Assembly: GCA_964034945.1 (NCBI GenBank)
Contig: OZ035960.1
Location: 70,018,994 to 70,082,993, forward strand
Reading direction: 5' to 3'
DNA length: 64,000 bases
Source: Chrysopilus asiliformis
Taxonomy: Eukaryota > Arthropoda > Insecta > Diptera > Rhagionidae
Positions 54,401 through 64,000 of the stretch are shown in pieces. A program made the position numbers and the translations under genes. Each line of letters begins with the position of its first letter. Positions within the stretch are counted from its first letter, which is position 1. The notes beneath the pieces are model-generated. The model ran no database searches. It was not told the origin of the DNA and saw only the letters and a list, made by a program, of their open reading frames with translations.

Positions 54401-54655
54401 CATAACAAAAGCTATAATTGCCAATCTGGAAATTATTGAAAATCCGTATTGTGATTTAAGTGAACGGCGAACAGTTGTATCAAAATTCCAGTTTAAAGTC
54501 AAACTTTCTAATTAGATTTTTTTTAATTTATTCCAATCGGATTTTGATGTATGGGAGTTTTATGTAGAATCATATCCTAAATAACTTTTGTTCTTGCACT
54601 TTTTTGATAAGATGCACCATTTTTAAGATATTCGGTTTCACCATACGGGTATAAT
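54401..54655 (-). mobile_element. Family C copy 12, internally deleted
   Basis: It has the 3' half and then jumps to the 5' terminal TTTCACCATACGGGTATAAT. The GTCY part is missing. Confidence 0.6.
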
Positions 54656-54882
54656 AATTTTATTTATAATTGGTTTATGATAAGAGAAGTGTGAAATAAA
54701 TATAATACATACAGTGTTCAAAACGCTCCCATTTCTAGTCTTTCGTTCAAATTAAACGAAGGTTTTACATAAATTTACTATTCCATCGATTCTACTACTA
54801 TTTTTCGGCCGATTTACTACGATTTCGACGATCAAAAATCTCACAACCCTGAACACAACTATAATGCTGGGAGCGAAATATC
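54656..54882. other. Short unassigned stretch
   Basis: No open frame or repeat recognised. Confidence 0.3.
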
Positions 54883-54890
54883 GTTCTAAC

Positions 54891-55575
54891 TCAGGCATGG
54901 GCAAAGTGTGGCCTTTTTGGCCCATTTGGCCCAGTTTGAGAGAACCGAAATAATGCAATTGCAACTGGGCCAAATACAATTGCAACTGGGCCAAATTTAG
55001 TATCAGTGCTTGTAACTCTCTACTTTCACAGCGATGAGCGAAAACACATCACAGCCATCGGTCGCTCTGAGTGGTTTTCATGTCATTCGCCATCAGGCAC
55101 TCCACTAAGTAGGTTGTGTTTGTTATTTGCGCATATACACTGAAATAAATATGAAGCGTTTCTATAATAATAGAAACTTCAAAGATCAATGGGGGGAGGA
55201 TTTTTTTTTGTAGAAATCCCTTTCCCACATCAAAAAATATGCAATGTAAAGCCATTATGTAGCCAAGCACAAAAGGGATTTTGATTTTGATGGTGAAAGG
55301 AGAAAATTAATTTTTTGCAAAATTAAAAGAAGACTTTCTAAAGAAAACTACATGCACTGCTAATGTTATACCAGAGCAGAAAACTAAGTCATGTAATTCG
55401 AAAGCAATAAAAAAAGCTTCGTTTGTAGTCAGTTTAAAAATCGCACAGCACAATATATGTTTCAGCGACGGGACTTTATAAAATACATTTTCTCACAGTG
55501 TACTCGATTTTCTGAAGTCTATTTTGGCTTGTTGGTATATGTTTGGCCCGTTTTAATTTTCTCTTGCCCACGTAT
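54891..55575. mobile_element. hAT-like MITE, 685 bp
   Basis: The left end is (T)CAGGCATGGGCAAAGTGTGGCC; the right end is CGGGCC...TTGCCCACGTAT, inverted. An exact 8-bp duplication GTTCTAAC lies at 54883-54890 and 55576-55583. The GGCC-rich left end with repeated TGGGCCAAAT is characteristic of some hAT groups. No transposase. Confidence 0.8.
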
Positions 55576-55583
55576 GTTCTAAC

Positions 55584-56907
55584 TAGTAAAATGCATACTT
55601 ACATGTGTGTGTGCATCATATCTAACAGCCATCGCTCGAGGCTTTCATTCATTTTTATGCGAGACCCACAAACCGCTTTGAACAAGAAGCGAAAACTTAA
55701 ATAGAAATCATTTTCGTTCCCAAGAACGAGAGTCGAAAACCACAGCAAACGATTTTGCTGTTCAGAGCGACACTTTTCAGAGCGAAAAGAACGAAATAAC
55801 ATGGCATTCAATACATCAGATTCAATACACATAAAGGAGAAGCATAAAAAGAGTATAAATGTGAAATCTGTACTACAAGCAGCAAACACAGCATAACAGC
55901 GGCAGTGAAAATTTAGATTTTGATTCTTAAAAAGATAATTGGACATAGTTTAACATAACAAAATACCCTAAACAATGCTTTAATGTGGGCCGGATCTTAT
56001 AGCACAGTTTCTGTTCGGATGTCACCACAAACTATCGAGTTTCATCGATTGCAAATTTGTTATCATGGCAGCAAGCCGATTTTCTAATTTGTACACCGAT
56101 AACCAAAATCCAAGACGAATCCACGTCAAAAAGACATTGCGGATCTTGAAAAACATGTGAATAGTTTCATATCTGTTAAAAATACCTTTATACGGTATTC
56201 AGACCGTTTGAAATGAAAATGATATAAAAAGTATTATGCACAACACAATATCGTTTATACACAATATACACAATATCGTTTTTAAACGATTTTTGTATAA
56301 TTTCTGTAATGCGCAAACAAATTTATGGTTAAATTATGGTTGCACTCATATAAATATTTCATTTGATACACATAAAATAGGTATGCGTTGAAGTAATTCC
56401 AGCCTGTTGTGATCGAGGAATGAAACACAGCTATTAGCTAATTTATAACTACTGGCAACACCGTTTTTTACTCTGTGTAATAGATGTCAAATAAATACTT
56501 CTTCTCGTTAGTGCATTTATCAAATTCAGATGTCTTTTATTTCACCGCTGCAGAATTAACTTTACAACAGGTTATGGGCTCCTTTTCGCGAAATAAAGCA
56601 TTGTGAAAACTAAAATATATTCATCGATAGATGGTAAATATTTTTCGAGATAAAAAGAGATTTTTAAGGACATGTTTTTTTGTCTGATAACTCGAATAAA
56701 CTTTATATTTATAACTCGTGTGAATCGAATCGAGTGTAAATATCGCGTATATTTAAGAGCCTATCCTAGAGAATCGCTGTTTTGAAGCATCTTTGGTACA
56801 CTTGATTGAGAAAACTATAAGAGATAGCGCAATGGAGTTTTCGCTATTTTATTATGATAAGCTTAAACTAAAATTTGCGTGTTTCACTTTTTTTATTTTC
56901 AACCTCA
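55584..56907. other. 1.3 kb with no recognised feature
   Basis: It holds an open minus-strand frame of 115 codons (55599-55946) that shows no motif I recognise and may be chance. Short CACAATATCGTTT repeats occur near 56240-56285. This is the best candidate for single-copy host sequence in the window. Confidence 0.35.
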
Positions 56908-57245
56908 TCTATATATATAAAAATGGATGTTTGTCTGTTGGTTTGTTGGTTTGTTGGTTTGTCTGTCCGTTTGAGATTACAAAACTCAAAAACTACTGGA
57001 CCGATTTTGACGCGGTTTTTTGCAAAATGATCTGCGTTGCCAGGAGCAGGTTTTTAGCTATGTTAGATTTTAAAATTCGAAACCGAAGGTCCTTTAAGGA
57101 TAACGGAAGTATCCTTTTTCCCATTTTTCTCCGAAAAAATTGCCATTATGGGGTTTTTGGGGTCGCTGATCACGAATCCGGTGTTTCAGTTTCAATAAAT
57201 CTAGCGAAAGGTCCTGTAAGGATTACGCTGATTTTCGAGTTTTTT
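56908..57245 (+). mobile_element. Family D copy 5, 3'-truncated
   Basis: It begins TCTATATATATAAAAATGGATG after a host A. It has TTGTTGGTTTGTCTGTCCG and AAACTCAAAAACTACTGG, then about 1.5 satellite units. A related partial copy follows at about 57290-57372 (ACTCAAAAACTACTGGACCG). Confidence 0.7.
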
Positions 57246-57464
57246 TTAAGTTGGTTTTTTGGATGTTGGTATATATGAATGTATGAGATTAATAGACTCA
57301 AAAACTACTGGACCGATTTTTAGGCGGTTTTTCCCAAAATGATCTGCGTTCTGAGGAGCAGTTTTTTCGCTATCGAAAATCGTAAAGATCACGCACAACA
57401 TTGGAACAAAATAAAGTGAATTATAAGGGAAAAAATAACAAAAAGCCAAACTTAAAAATATTCA

Positions 57465-57608
57465 TATGGCCAAAAAGTACTCCAGAGGGTTGCTAGAAAC
57501 CAGTAAGGAAATACCCAAGCAGGAAAACGAGCGAATTTGCAAATTACAGACGGCACTAGGTGCCGGTAAAAAGATTAGAAATGGACTGAGTAGAGAAGGC
57601 AAAAATTA
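57465..57608 (+). CDS. Small open frame of 47 codons, unknown
   Basis: It starts MAKKYSRGLLETSKEIPKQ and is rich in Lys, Glu and Arg. No family is recognised and no promoter is evident. It could be a fragment or chance. Confidence 0.2.
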
Positions 57609-57780
57609 ATCGGTAAATTTTTTAAATTGACTATAATCACACTGCTCTAGAATATTAAAAACATCTTCGTTTCACTTTATCTTCTCCATTTTGGAAAAAA
57701 AAATTATCACTAAAAACTTATACAAGCCGTCAAAACTATAAGTTTAACTTTGTACTGATTTCAATTTAAAAATGACGGTC

Positions 57781-58624
57781 TGTAATTCCAATAGTCCTAG
57801 ACCCAAAATGATAAAGGTTCTTACCTGAAGATAAGTGTTTACGTGAATCACCCCCAGTCAGTACTGATCCCTAATTAATTACTTATTACTGATCACTAAT
57901 TGGGGCTTAATTGCACCCATAATTCCTAGGACTTCATTTATTGTGTTAATTACCAATAGGGTTTACCCAAAAATATCCTTGATTAACCATTTTATAATCG
58001 CCATATGTTGCAGGTAAATTTTTAATTCGGAGCAATAAAATAATGGTCTTAATCTTGTAATGAAGTACAAATGTAATAGGATGTAATGAAGTATAAATGT
58101 AGTGGAGTTCGATTAATGGAGTATTAATACAGTCGAATTCAATAAACGAAGCAGAAACTCTAAACAACTTTTTCCCATATAAAATTTGTCCTTCGGTCAT
58201 AATTCGCACATGGACTACAAAATCCGAGTATATAAGGCAAAAATGGGACTTCTCCATCAACGAGCCTTCAGCTCTAGGGTTTTAGCTTAATGCATGCCTT
58301 TTGCCGTAGCGTAGCTTTGCCGTCTTATGTTGAGACAATTTTGTTAATAATAATAGATTTTTTGCCGATAAAATATATTTTTGCCAATAATATTAAAATT
58401 TAAATTTTAAACTTTGCCGATAATATTAACTAAATTAAACATTTTTATAAAGTAAATTTATTTTGAACTAACATTTACAAACAGACATTTTTTAAACTAA
58501 CAAATAAAAATAAAGTTTTTCTTTGAACCATTGCCGATAAGTTTTTTCGTTTGTGACCCCCCTTTCCTTTGGCCCCCCCATTTTCTCCACTCAGCTACCT
58601 GGGCCGACAAAAAGTGTCGTTACA
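57781..58624 (+). repeat. Candidate 5' LTR of the Osvaldo-like element
   Basis: It starts TGTAATTCC, ends CGTTACA, and lies 3 bases before a PBS. It contains a TATA box (TATATAAGG near 58229) and AATAAA signals near 58505. The partner LTR is beyond the window, so the left edge is inferred from the TGTAA/TTACA symmetry. Confidence 0.6.
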
Positions 58625-58627
58625 AAC

Positions 58628-58645
58628 TGGCGCCCGAGCAGGGAC
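58628..58645 (+). other. Primer binding site, tRNA-Lys type
   Basis: TGGCGCCCGAGCAGGGAC, identical to the errantivirus PBS at 10527-10545. Confidence 0.9.
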
Positions 58646-58679
58646 CGAAATTTAATTTTATTCTGTTTTTGACATTCGT

Positions 58680-59468
58680 ATGTCACCGAAGCCTAGAAAA
58701 GTCGGCTGGGTCTATACTTTAAAACGAGAAAACCTGATCCAAGAATTACTCGTTCGTAACCTCCCCACTGACGGAAACGTTGATATTCTCCGCAAAACTT
58801 TGTCCGCTTTCGTACGCTTGCAGCGCACATTACACTCGCTACCGACCGACGTAGAATACTCTGTCATGGCACCGTCGATAAAAGAATCCACACCGCTCTC
58901 CGATACGGAACTGTGTGACACTGACGTGTTAGAAAGGGTTCGAAAATGGAACGTGCAATTCGACCAAGGTAAAGATCCAATCGAGTTTCTCGAACGTGTA
59001 AGTGAACTCGCTTCAGCCTACAACTTTCCCCTCGATCGTATGATCATAGCCTTACCGGAATTACTCCGTGGAAAAGCTCTGTTGTGGAGCAGAAATAATA
59101 GCGATGAATGGTCGAATTGGGAAGAATTTGAAGAGAGATTTCGTTCTCGCTTCCTCTGCCGTGATTTCCAAAAGAAAATGCGAGATGAACTTTCAAACCG
59201 AAATCAAAGACCGGGTGAGAAATATGCCGATTACGAGAATGAGATGCGGACTCTAATAAGGAGGGTCGGGGGTTTGTCCAAAGAACAGCAGTTGGAGCGC
59301 ATTTATTCTGGTTTGTCCCCCGAATACCGCACTTATATCCGTCGCCGAGACTTTAAGACTCTTAACGAGCTCGAAATACTTGCAAACGAGTGGGAGGAGA
59401 TCGTAGGAGATCGATACAGGCGCAGTTTACACATACATAAACCAGTCTCTCTACGAATACTGCCGTAA
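58680..59468 (+). CDS. gag: Gag of the Osvaldo-like element, C-terminus missing
   Basis: 262 codons from ATG 58680. The N-terminus has a SAP-like segment (LIQELLVRNLPTDGNVDILR). The middle is a retrotransposon Gag domain (VRKWNVQFDQGKDPIEFLERV, KALLWSRNNSDEWSNWEEF, YSGLSPEYRTYIRR). It ends without a CCHC zinc knuckle. From about 59405 its last ~20 codons overlap the protease frame, so the nucleocapsid part appears deleted, fusing Gag to the protease region out of frame. Confidence 0.8.
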   Translation: MSPKPRKVGWVYTLKRENLIQELLVRNLPTDGNVDILRKTLSAFVRLQRTLHSLPTDVEYSVMAPSIKESTPLSDTELCDTDVLERVRKWNVQFDQGKDPIEFLERVSELASAYNFPLDRMIIALPELLRGKALLWSRNNSDEWSNWEEFEERFRSRFLCRDFQKKMRDELSNRNQRPGEKYADYENEMRTLIRRVGGLSKEQQLERIYSGLSPEYRTYIRRRDFKTLNELEILANEWEEIVGDRYRRSLHIHKPVSLRILP

Positions 59469-59548
59469 GAACTGGCTTAAAATTGAGAACCACGTCAGCC
59501 GAGCGACCTTAGCCAACGGCAGCCAAGCCAATGTATTCTTTATCAATG
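59404..59548 (+). pseudogene. pol: Protease, N-terminal part
   Basis: In the +1 frame relative to gag, the active site IDTGAVYTY is at about 59410-59430. LYEYCRKNW and RATLANGSQANVFFING follow, as in retroviral-type aspartic proteases. The frame is cut by the LINE after about 59548 and resumes near 62131 (TTICEKNVVLDC). Confidence 0.75.
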
Positions 59549-62130
59549 GGTATTTGGGTATTTATTTATTTATTCGTCAAGACTGACTGACTACTACAAT
59601 ATTAGATTACAAAACTTTATATAAATAAAAGAAAAAAAAGAAAAAAGACTGGCGACAAAATAGTGAAATAAAATTACCCTAAAGTTTAGCTTTAACACAA
59701 TTTTTAGTTAAATGAAAATCAATCTTATCAAAGTACAAATTAAATGAACGGGACATTGAAGTGATTGGCTCGTGAAGACCGTAATTAGTGCGGTGTTGGG
59801 GAAGCTTCAAAAATTCACGGCTTCTTAAAGAGCGAGTCGGAATGGAAATCTTGAAAGAGGCCAACAAAGCAGAAGAATCAATAGAACCGAGTAGGCAGTC
59901 GAAAGCAAAGATAGTCTTGAAGATGTTGCGCCTATGTTCGAGAGAATCTAGTTTGATTAGATTAAGCCTCTCGCGATATGGAGGTAAGATGACAGGATTG
60001 CTCCAAGGAAGTCCACGGAGTGCGAAGCGAACAAAACGACGTTGGACTGCCTCGACACGAAGGATGTGTTTATTGTAATATGGCGACCAGACGGAGCAAG
60101 CATATTCGAGGATTGGCCTGACAAAGGTGCAATAAAGGAGCCGCGTAAGGTAAGGGTCGTCAAATTCCTTAGCCCATCTTTTAACAAAGCCCAGAGTGGA
60201 GTTTGCCTTATTAACAATCGCATCAATATGGTCGTCAAAAGTAAAACAACTATTCAGCCAGACACCCAAATCTTTGGTTTTGTCAAGTCTACTCAGTACA
60301 CGACCGACGATATTGTAATCGAAAGGAATTGGAGATTTCTTACGGGAGAAGGACACTACTGAACATTTGGAAATGTTCAGAGGAAGAGAATTAATTGCAC
60401 ACCAATTATAAAAGGCTGCTAAGTCAGAGTTTAAGATCTGACAGTCGCGTAAAGAGGAAACGACTCGAAATATCTTGGCATCGTCAGCATAACAAAGTAT
60501 ATTTGAGTCAGGTAGGAACAAAGATACATCATTAATGTAAATTATAAAAAGGAGAGGGCCAAGGTGGCTTCCTTGCGGTACACCAGAAGGACTAAGTATC
60601 TGTTTAGACAACGAGCCGCGAAATGACACACGCTGAGTGCGGGACGACAAGTATGAACGAACCCAGTCAACAAAGAGCAATGGGAAACCCAGGGCGATCA
60701 GCTTCAGAACGAGAATTTCATGGCGAATTTTGTCGAAAGCTTTACTAAAATCGGTAAAGATACAATCCACTTGCTTACCAGCTTCTAGAGCAGGTAAGCA
60801 AAAATTTGAAAATTCAAGAAGGTTAGTCGAGGTTGATCTACCCTTCATGAAGCCATGCTGAAAGGAACCCAAAAATGGTTTGCTGTGAAAATAAAGTGTA
60901 TGACATATTCCTGCCTCGAAAATCTTAGCCATACAACATAAATTGGCGACAGGCCTATAATTAGTGATATCGCACTTATTTCCCGTCTTATGAAGAGGAA
61001 TAATGATAGAAGACTTCCAAGGTTTAGGGAAGACACCGCTTAAAAGGGATAAATTAAAGAGGTAGCACAGAACAGGGACAAGTGGCAGAGAGCAGTGTTT
61101 TAATAAGGAGGCGGGGATGCCGTCAGGACCACACGAAAAACTGTCGTTCAAGGAGTTAACCTGCTTCATCAGAGAAATGTCGTCAAATAAAAGATCCTTC
61201 ATTTCGAGCGAAGTCGAAGGAAACGTCGTTAAGTAGGTAAAATCATTCGAATTGATATTACAATTTAAGTCACAAAACACCGAAGAAAAAAAGCTACCAA
61301 AGAGGTTAGCAATAGTCAGAGGGTCGCTGCTCTCGTCGTCTCCTAATTTCAATGCAGACGGATATCCGTCAGACTTACGTTTGGAGTTAACAAACCTCCA
61401 GAATTGTTTGGGATCATTTCGAAGAATTACTTTCATTCTATTAACATATTCGTCATAAGATGATTTGAGAACAGATGTGTACTGATCGCGGAGATTTGAG
61501 TAGAAAGTGAAATCCACCGCACTCCTGGATACGCAGAACCGCTTCCAAGCTTTACATTTTAAGTTCTTAAGGTGCTTTACAGAGTTATTAAGCCAAGGAG
61601 GGCCGCCAAATGAATTTTTGAATCGCGTAACAGGAACACAAAGAAGTATATGAGCGAATAAAGTGTCATAGAAAGCATTAACAGCAACATCAATGTCTCG
61701 TTCATGAAAAACATTAGACCAGTCGCAATTTACTAACAGATTGTTTAATTTAAAATAATCAGCCTTTTTGAAGTTAAAACTAAAATTACAGTCGTCTGAA
61801 GAATCAACCATCACCGGATCAAAGCACAAAGCAATCTGGAGAGCAGGATGATGGGGCGTCTCTGGAAGCAGCGGATCCCGACACTGGTTAACGAAAGTAT
61901 CGTAGGGGACGGTGCTAAATACCAAATCCAAAAATCTGCCGGACTCGTTAGAAACGTCGGAGCTCTGTGTCAATCCAGATGCAGCAAGACTATCGATGAA
62001 ACACGAAGCATGACGTGGTGCTGATGAGTAGGAAGGTGTCATCCCGACATCATCTGACAGCTTCCAGCTGACAGACGGCAAGTTGAGGTCACCAAGAAGT
62101 AAGAGCTCATCGCATGGACCCATATCATCC
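59549..62130 (-). mobile_element. 5'-truncated LINE inserted in the protease gene
   Basis: Its 3' end (minus strand) carries AATAAATAAATAAATACCC repeats; the 5' end breaks off inside the endonuclease domain near 62130. The host protease reading continues on both sides. Target duplication is not clear. Confidence 0.8.
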
Positions 62131-62132
62131 AC
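59679..62132 (-). CDS. LINE ORF2 fragment: end of endonuclease plus full reverse transcriptase
   Basis: 817 codons open. It starts in the endonuclease (LLLGDLNLPSVSW near residue 11, FLDLVFS near 67, but the N-terminal catalytic residues are lost). It then has the RT: CGPDGIPASLLK near 335, TDFSKAFDKIRH near 475, SGVPQGSHLGP near 540 and catalytic YADD near 573. A C-terminal domain follows. The true start lies beyond the truncation, and the first codons shown read through the junction. It is different from the LINE at 21.8 kb (FADD versus YADD, low similarity). The RT could be intact, but the copy lacks a promoter and a complete endonuclease. Confidence 0.88.
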   Translation of the reverse strand: MDDMGPCDELLLLGDLNLPSVSWKLSDDVGMTPSYSSAPRHASCFIDSLAASGLTQSSDVSNESGRFLDLVFSTVPYDTFVNQCRDPLLPETPHHPALQIALCFDPVMVDSSDDCNFSFNFKKADYFKLNNLLVNCDWSNVFHERDIDVAVNAFYDTLFAHILLCVPVTRFKNSFGGPPWLNNSVKHLKNLKCKAWKRFCVSRSAVDFTFYSNLRDQYTSVLKSSYDEYVNRMKVILRNDPKQFWRFVNSKRKSDGYPSALKLGDDESSDPLTIANLFGSFFSSVFCDLNCNINSNDFTYLTTFPSTSLEMKDLLFDDISLMKQVNSLNDSFSCGPDGIPASLLKHCSLPLVPVLCYLFNLSLLSGVFPKPWKSSIIIPLHKTGNKCDITNYRPVANLCCMAKIFEAGICHTLYFHSKPFLGSFQHGFMKGRSTSTNLLEFSNFCLPALEAGKQVDCIFTDFSKAFDKIRHEILVLKLIALGFPLLFVDWVRSYLSSRTQRVSFRGSLSKQILSPSGVPQGSHLGPLLFIIYINDVSLFLPDSNILCYADDAKIFRVVSSLRDCQILNSDLAAFYNWCAINSLPLNISKCSVVSFSRKKSPIPFDYNIVGRVLSRLDKTKDLGVWLNSCFTFDDHIDAIVNKANSTLGFVKRWAKEFDDPYLTRLLYCTFVRPILEYACSVWSPYYNKHILRVEAVQRRFVRFALRGLPWSNPVILPPYRERLNLIKLDSLEHRRNIFKTIFAFDCLLGSIDSSALLASFKISIPTRSLRSREFLKLPQHRTNYGLHEPITSMSRSFNLYFDKIDFHLTKNCVKAKL

Positions 62133-64000
62133 ACAACCATTTGCGAAAAAAATGTCGTATTAGATTGCCGTGTATTACCGAACTTGACCGAAGAAATGAT
62201 CTTAGGAATCGACTCCTTGGACAAACTAGGTTGGTCCCTTTCTGTAAATCAAGTCCCAGTATTCGATTCTACTCGTGGTGGGAATCCAAATCCTATTAGG
62301 ACTGTCACACCGGTCGCCGCCCCCATTCCTTTGGTATCCGGACCATCGGGATCGGGGAGAGGAATCCACTCATCAGTGCCATCCGGGGCGTCTATGAGTG
62401 CGAAACCGACCGAGTCTATTGACTTAACAACATCACCACCCTGCCATCTAACTGAGCGACAACAAGCGATGCTCTCTAACATGTTAGAAAAGGAACTCCC
62501 ACTGTTCGCCCAGACTGTTGGCCGTACCACTCTGGCATCTCACCATATCCGTATGAAACACGATGAACCGATCAAGCAGAGATATCAGCCGCGTAACCCC
62601 GCCATGCAGGCCATCATCAATACCGAAGTAGAGAAGATGATAGCGGAAGGCGTGATATAGCCTTCGATCAGCGCCTATAGTTCCCCGGTCGTCATTGTCA
62701 AAAAGAAAAATGGCGCCCACCGATTTTGTATTGACTTTCGCCGTATTAACGAAGCCTCCCTGCCTGACGCATATCCCTTGCCTCACGTGAATCATACTCT
62801 CGAAAAATTACGAGCCGCGAAATTTATTTCCACTCTCGACCTCCGCAATGGATACTGGCAAGTTCCCTTAAGTCCGGAGAGTAAACCTTTGACCGCTTTC
62901 ACGGTGCCCGGTAGAGGGTTGTTCCAATTTACTGTTATGCCCTTCGGCTTACACTCCGCTCCTAGCACCTTTCAAAGGCTGCTCGATCGTGTGATTGGAC
63001 CAGAAATGGAACCGCATGCGTTCGCCTATCTAGATGACATTATCATCGTAAGCGAAACATTCGATGAACACATGAATCATCTCCGTGAAGTTTTCCAGCG
63101 CCTACGGGATGCGAAACTTAGGCTTAACACAGACAAGTGTGAATTCTGCCGGCCGGAATTACGATATTTAGGACACGTGATAAATAAGGACGGAATAAAT
63201 ACCGACCCCGAGAAAGTTTCAGCCATTTTGAACATACCCCCGCCAAAGAATGTGAAGGAAATTCGCCAATTTATTGGTATGGCTTCCTGGTATCGTAAAT
63301 TCATTCCGAATTTTGCGAAAGTAACCACGCCTCTAACATCTTTACTTAAAAAGAGAGCAGCGTGGAAATGGGGACCCGACGAACACAATGCCTTCAATTT
63401 CCTCAAGCACAGCCTCACGTCTGCGCCCGTTTTGTCCTGCCCAGACTTCAATCACCAATTCGTTCTGCAAACAGACGCAAGCGAAGAGGGGTTAGGAGCC
63501 GTTCTAACACAGACTATCGAAGACTCGGAACGAGTAATCCTTTACGCGAGTAGGACACTGACTAAACCGGAGAAGAATTACTCTGTAGCAGAGAAAGAAT
63601 GCCTGGCAGTGGTCTGGGGTATTCGGAAGATGAAGCCGTATCTCGAAGGATACCATTTCTCTGTAGTGACCGATCATCAAGCGTTGAAATGGCTCAACAC
63701 CATCGAAAGTCCGTCTGGCCGTCTCGCTCGTTGGGCAATCGAATTGCAACAATACGATTTCGACATCCACTATCGTAAAGGCGCTTTCAATAAAGTGGCC
63801 GATGCACTTTCTCGCCAGCCGCAGCCAATTACACCCGAAGACTCTCGGGAGACCGAAGTATTTCTGATCCGTCCCGAACAGTACTGTCCGTGGTATAAAA
63901 CCAAACTTGAAGCCGTAACGAACACACCCGACAGTAATAAAGATTTCAAACTGTTAGACGGAGACCTGTATAAAAATATCCCCGACTCTCTAGGTTTAAA
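62131..64000 (+). pseudogene. pol: Pol of the Osvaldo-like element: protease end, RT, RNase H (continues past window)
   Basis: The protease end ILGIDSLDKLG is at about 62199. The RT begins near 62560. A TAG at 62658-62660 lies where a CAG (Gln) would be expected (EGVI*PSISAYSSP), the only stop I find in the frame to the window end. RT motifs: FCIDFRRINEA near 62730, FAYLDDIIIV at about 63021 and LGHVINKDG near 63170. RNase H: LQTDASEEGLGAVL near 63466 and VTDHQALKWL near 63667. After DALSRQPQ the frame enters the pre-integrase region. One point mutation plus the LINE disables an otherwise well-preserved gene. Confidence 0.88.

Larger units (their letters stand above)
57781..64000 (+). mobile_element. 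Osvaldo-like Ty3/gypsy retrotransposon, right end outside window
   Basis: Order: LTR, tRNA-Lys PBS, gag, protease (split by a LINE), RT, RNase H and the start of the integrase region. The tRNA-Lys PBS, long LTR and Gag N-terminus suggest the Osvaldo/Ulysses group, an inference from family knowledge. Base composition is richer in GC than the surroundings. Confidence 0.8.

Noticed and set aside
59788..61460. Plus-strand frames opposite the second LINE
   Set aside because: Shadows of the 817-codon minus-strand frame, with no motif of their own.
1..64000. A host gene cluster, bacterial system or other novel system
   Set aside because: All recognisable proteins are retrotransposon or transposase products. 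No host exon, rRNA, bacterial operon or defence gene was found, so I do not claim an undescribed system beyond the repeat structures listed.

Overview
The window looks like a transposon graveyard from an insect genome, most likely a fly. It is AT-rich, its few introns are about 55 bp, and it is almost entirely built from eukaryotic mobile elements. One is an errantivirus-type (insect gypsy-like) LTR element with an env gene. Another family resembles the DINE-1/mini-me elements of Diptera. The taxon is an inference from element types only. I see no host protein-coding gene, no rRNA and no convincing functional tRNA gene.

Layout. (1) 1-8119 is a 4329-bp tandem duplication; the two copies differ at one base that I found over 3790 bp. 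It contains a hAT-like MITE, a foldback element, a DINE-like element (called family C here) and the 3' part of an errantivirus. (2) 6383-10816 is the complete errantivirus provirus on the minus strand: 271-bp LTRs that read as identical, a TATA target duplication, tRNA-Lys-type PBS, broken gag, almost no pol, and an open env. (3) 10.9-18.7 kb is a nest of foldback repeats with two paralogous blocks (12.0-14.7 and 15.8-18.3 kb) inside a 7.2-kb inverted repeat. (4) 18.9-21.2 kb holds minisatellites and an apparently unique stretch. (5) 21273-38274 is one Ty3/gypsy-type LTR element (target duplication GTCG) swollen to 17 kb by a LINE in its 5' LTR, a Harbinger-like MITE in gag, Helitron-type satellite elements and a CRE-bearing MITE after pol. 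Its pol reading frame is open. (6) About 39.1-53.4 kb is a pogo/Tigger-type transposon. Its 5' side carries another TIR element, and its transposase gene is split by a 10.4-kb Helitron (41868-52238) whose removal restores the transposase frame exactly. The Helitron holds two head-to-tail units, each with three tRNA-like modules, plus nested hAT, Harbinger and piggyBac-type elements. (7) 53.7-57.8 kb has more family C copies, a hAT MITE and a 1.3-kb stretch I cannot assign. (8) 57781 to the window end is an Osvaldo-like LTR element (LTR, tRNA-Lys PBS, gag, protease, RT/RNase H) interrupted by a 5'-truncated LINE and by one in-frame stop.

None of the genes forms a host pathway; each belongs to the replication machinery of its own element. 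The main value of the window is the nesting record. Several insertions can be checked internally because an empty copy of the same site exists nearby. Four otherwise unrelated repeat families share one sequence grammar: a GTCY microsatellite beside a conserved 'CGAAAAC..GG..CGATTTT.ATGAAA'-like block.
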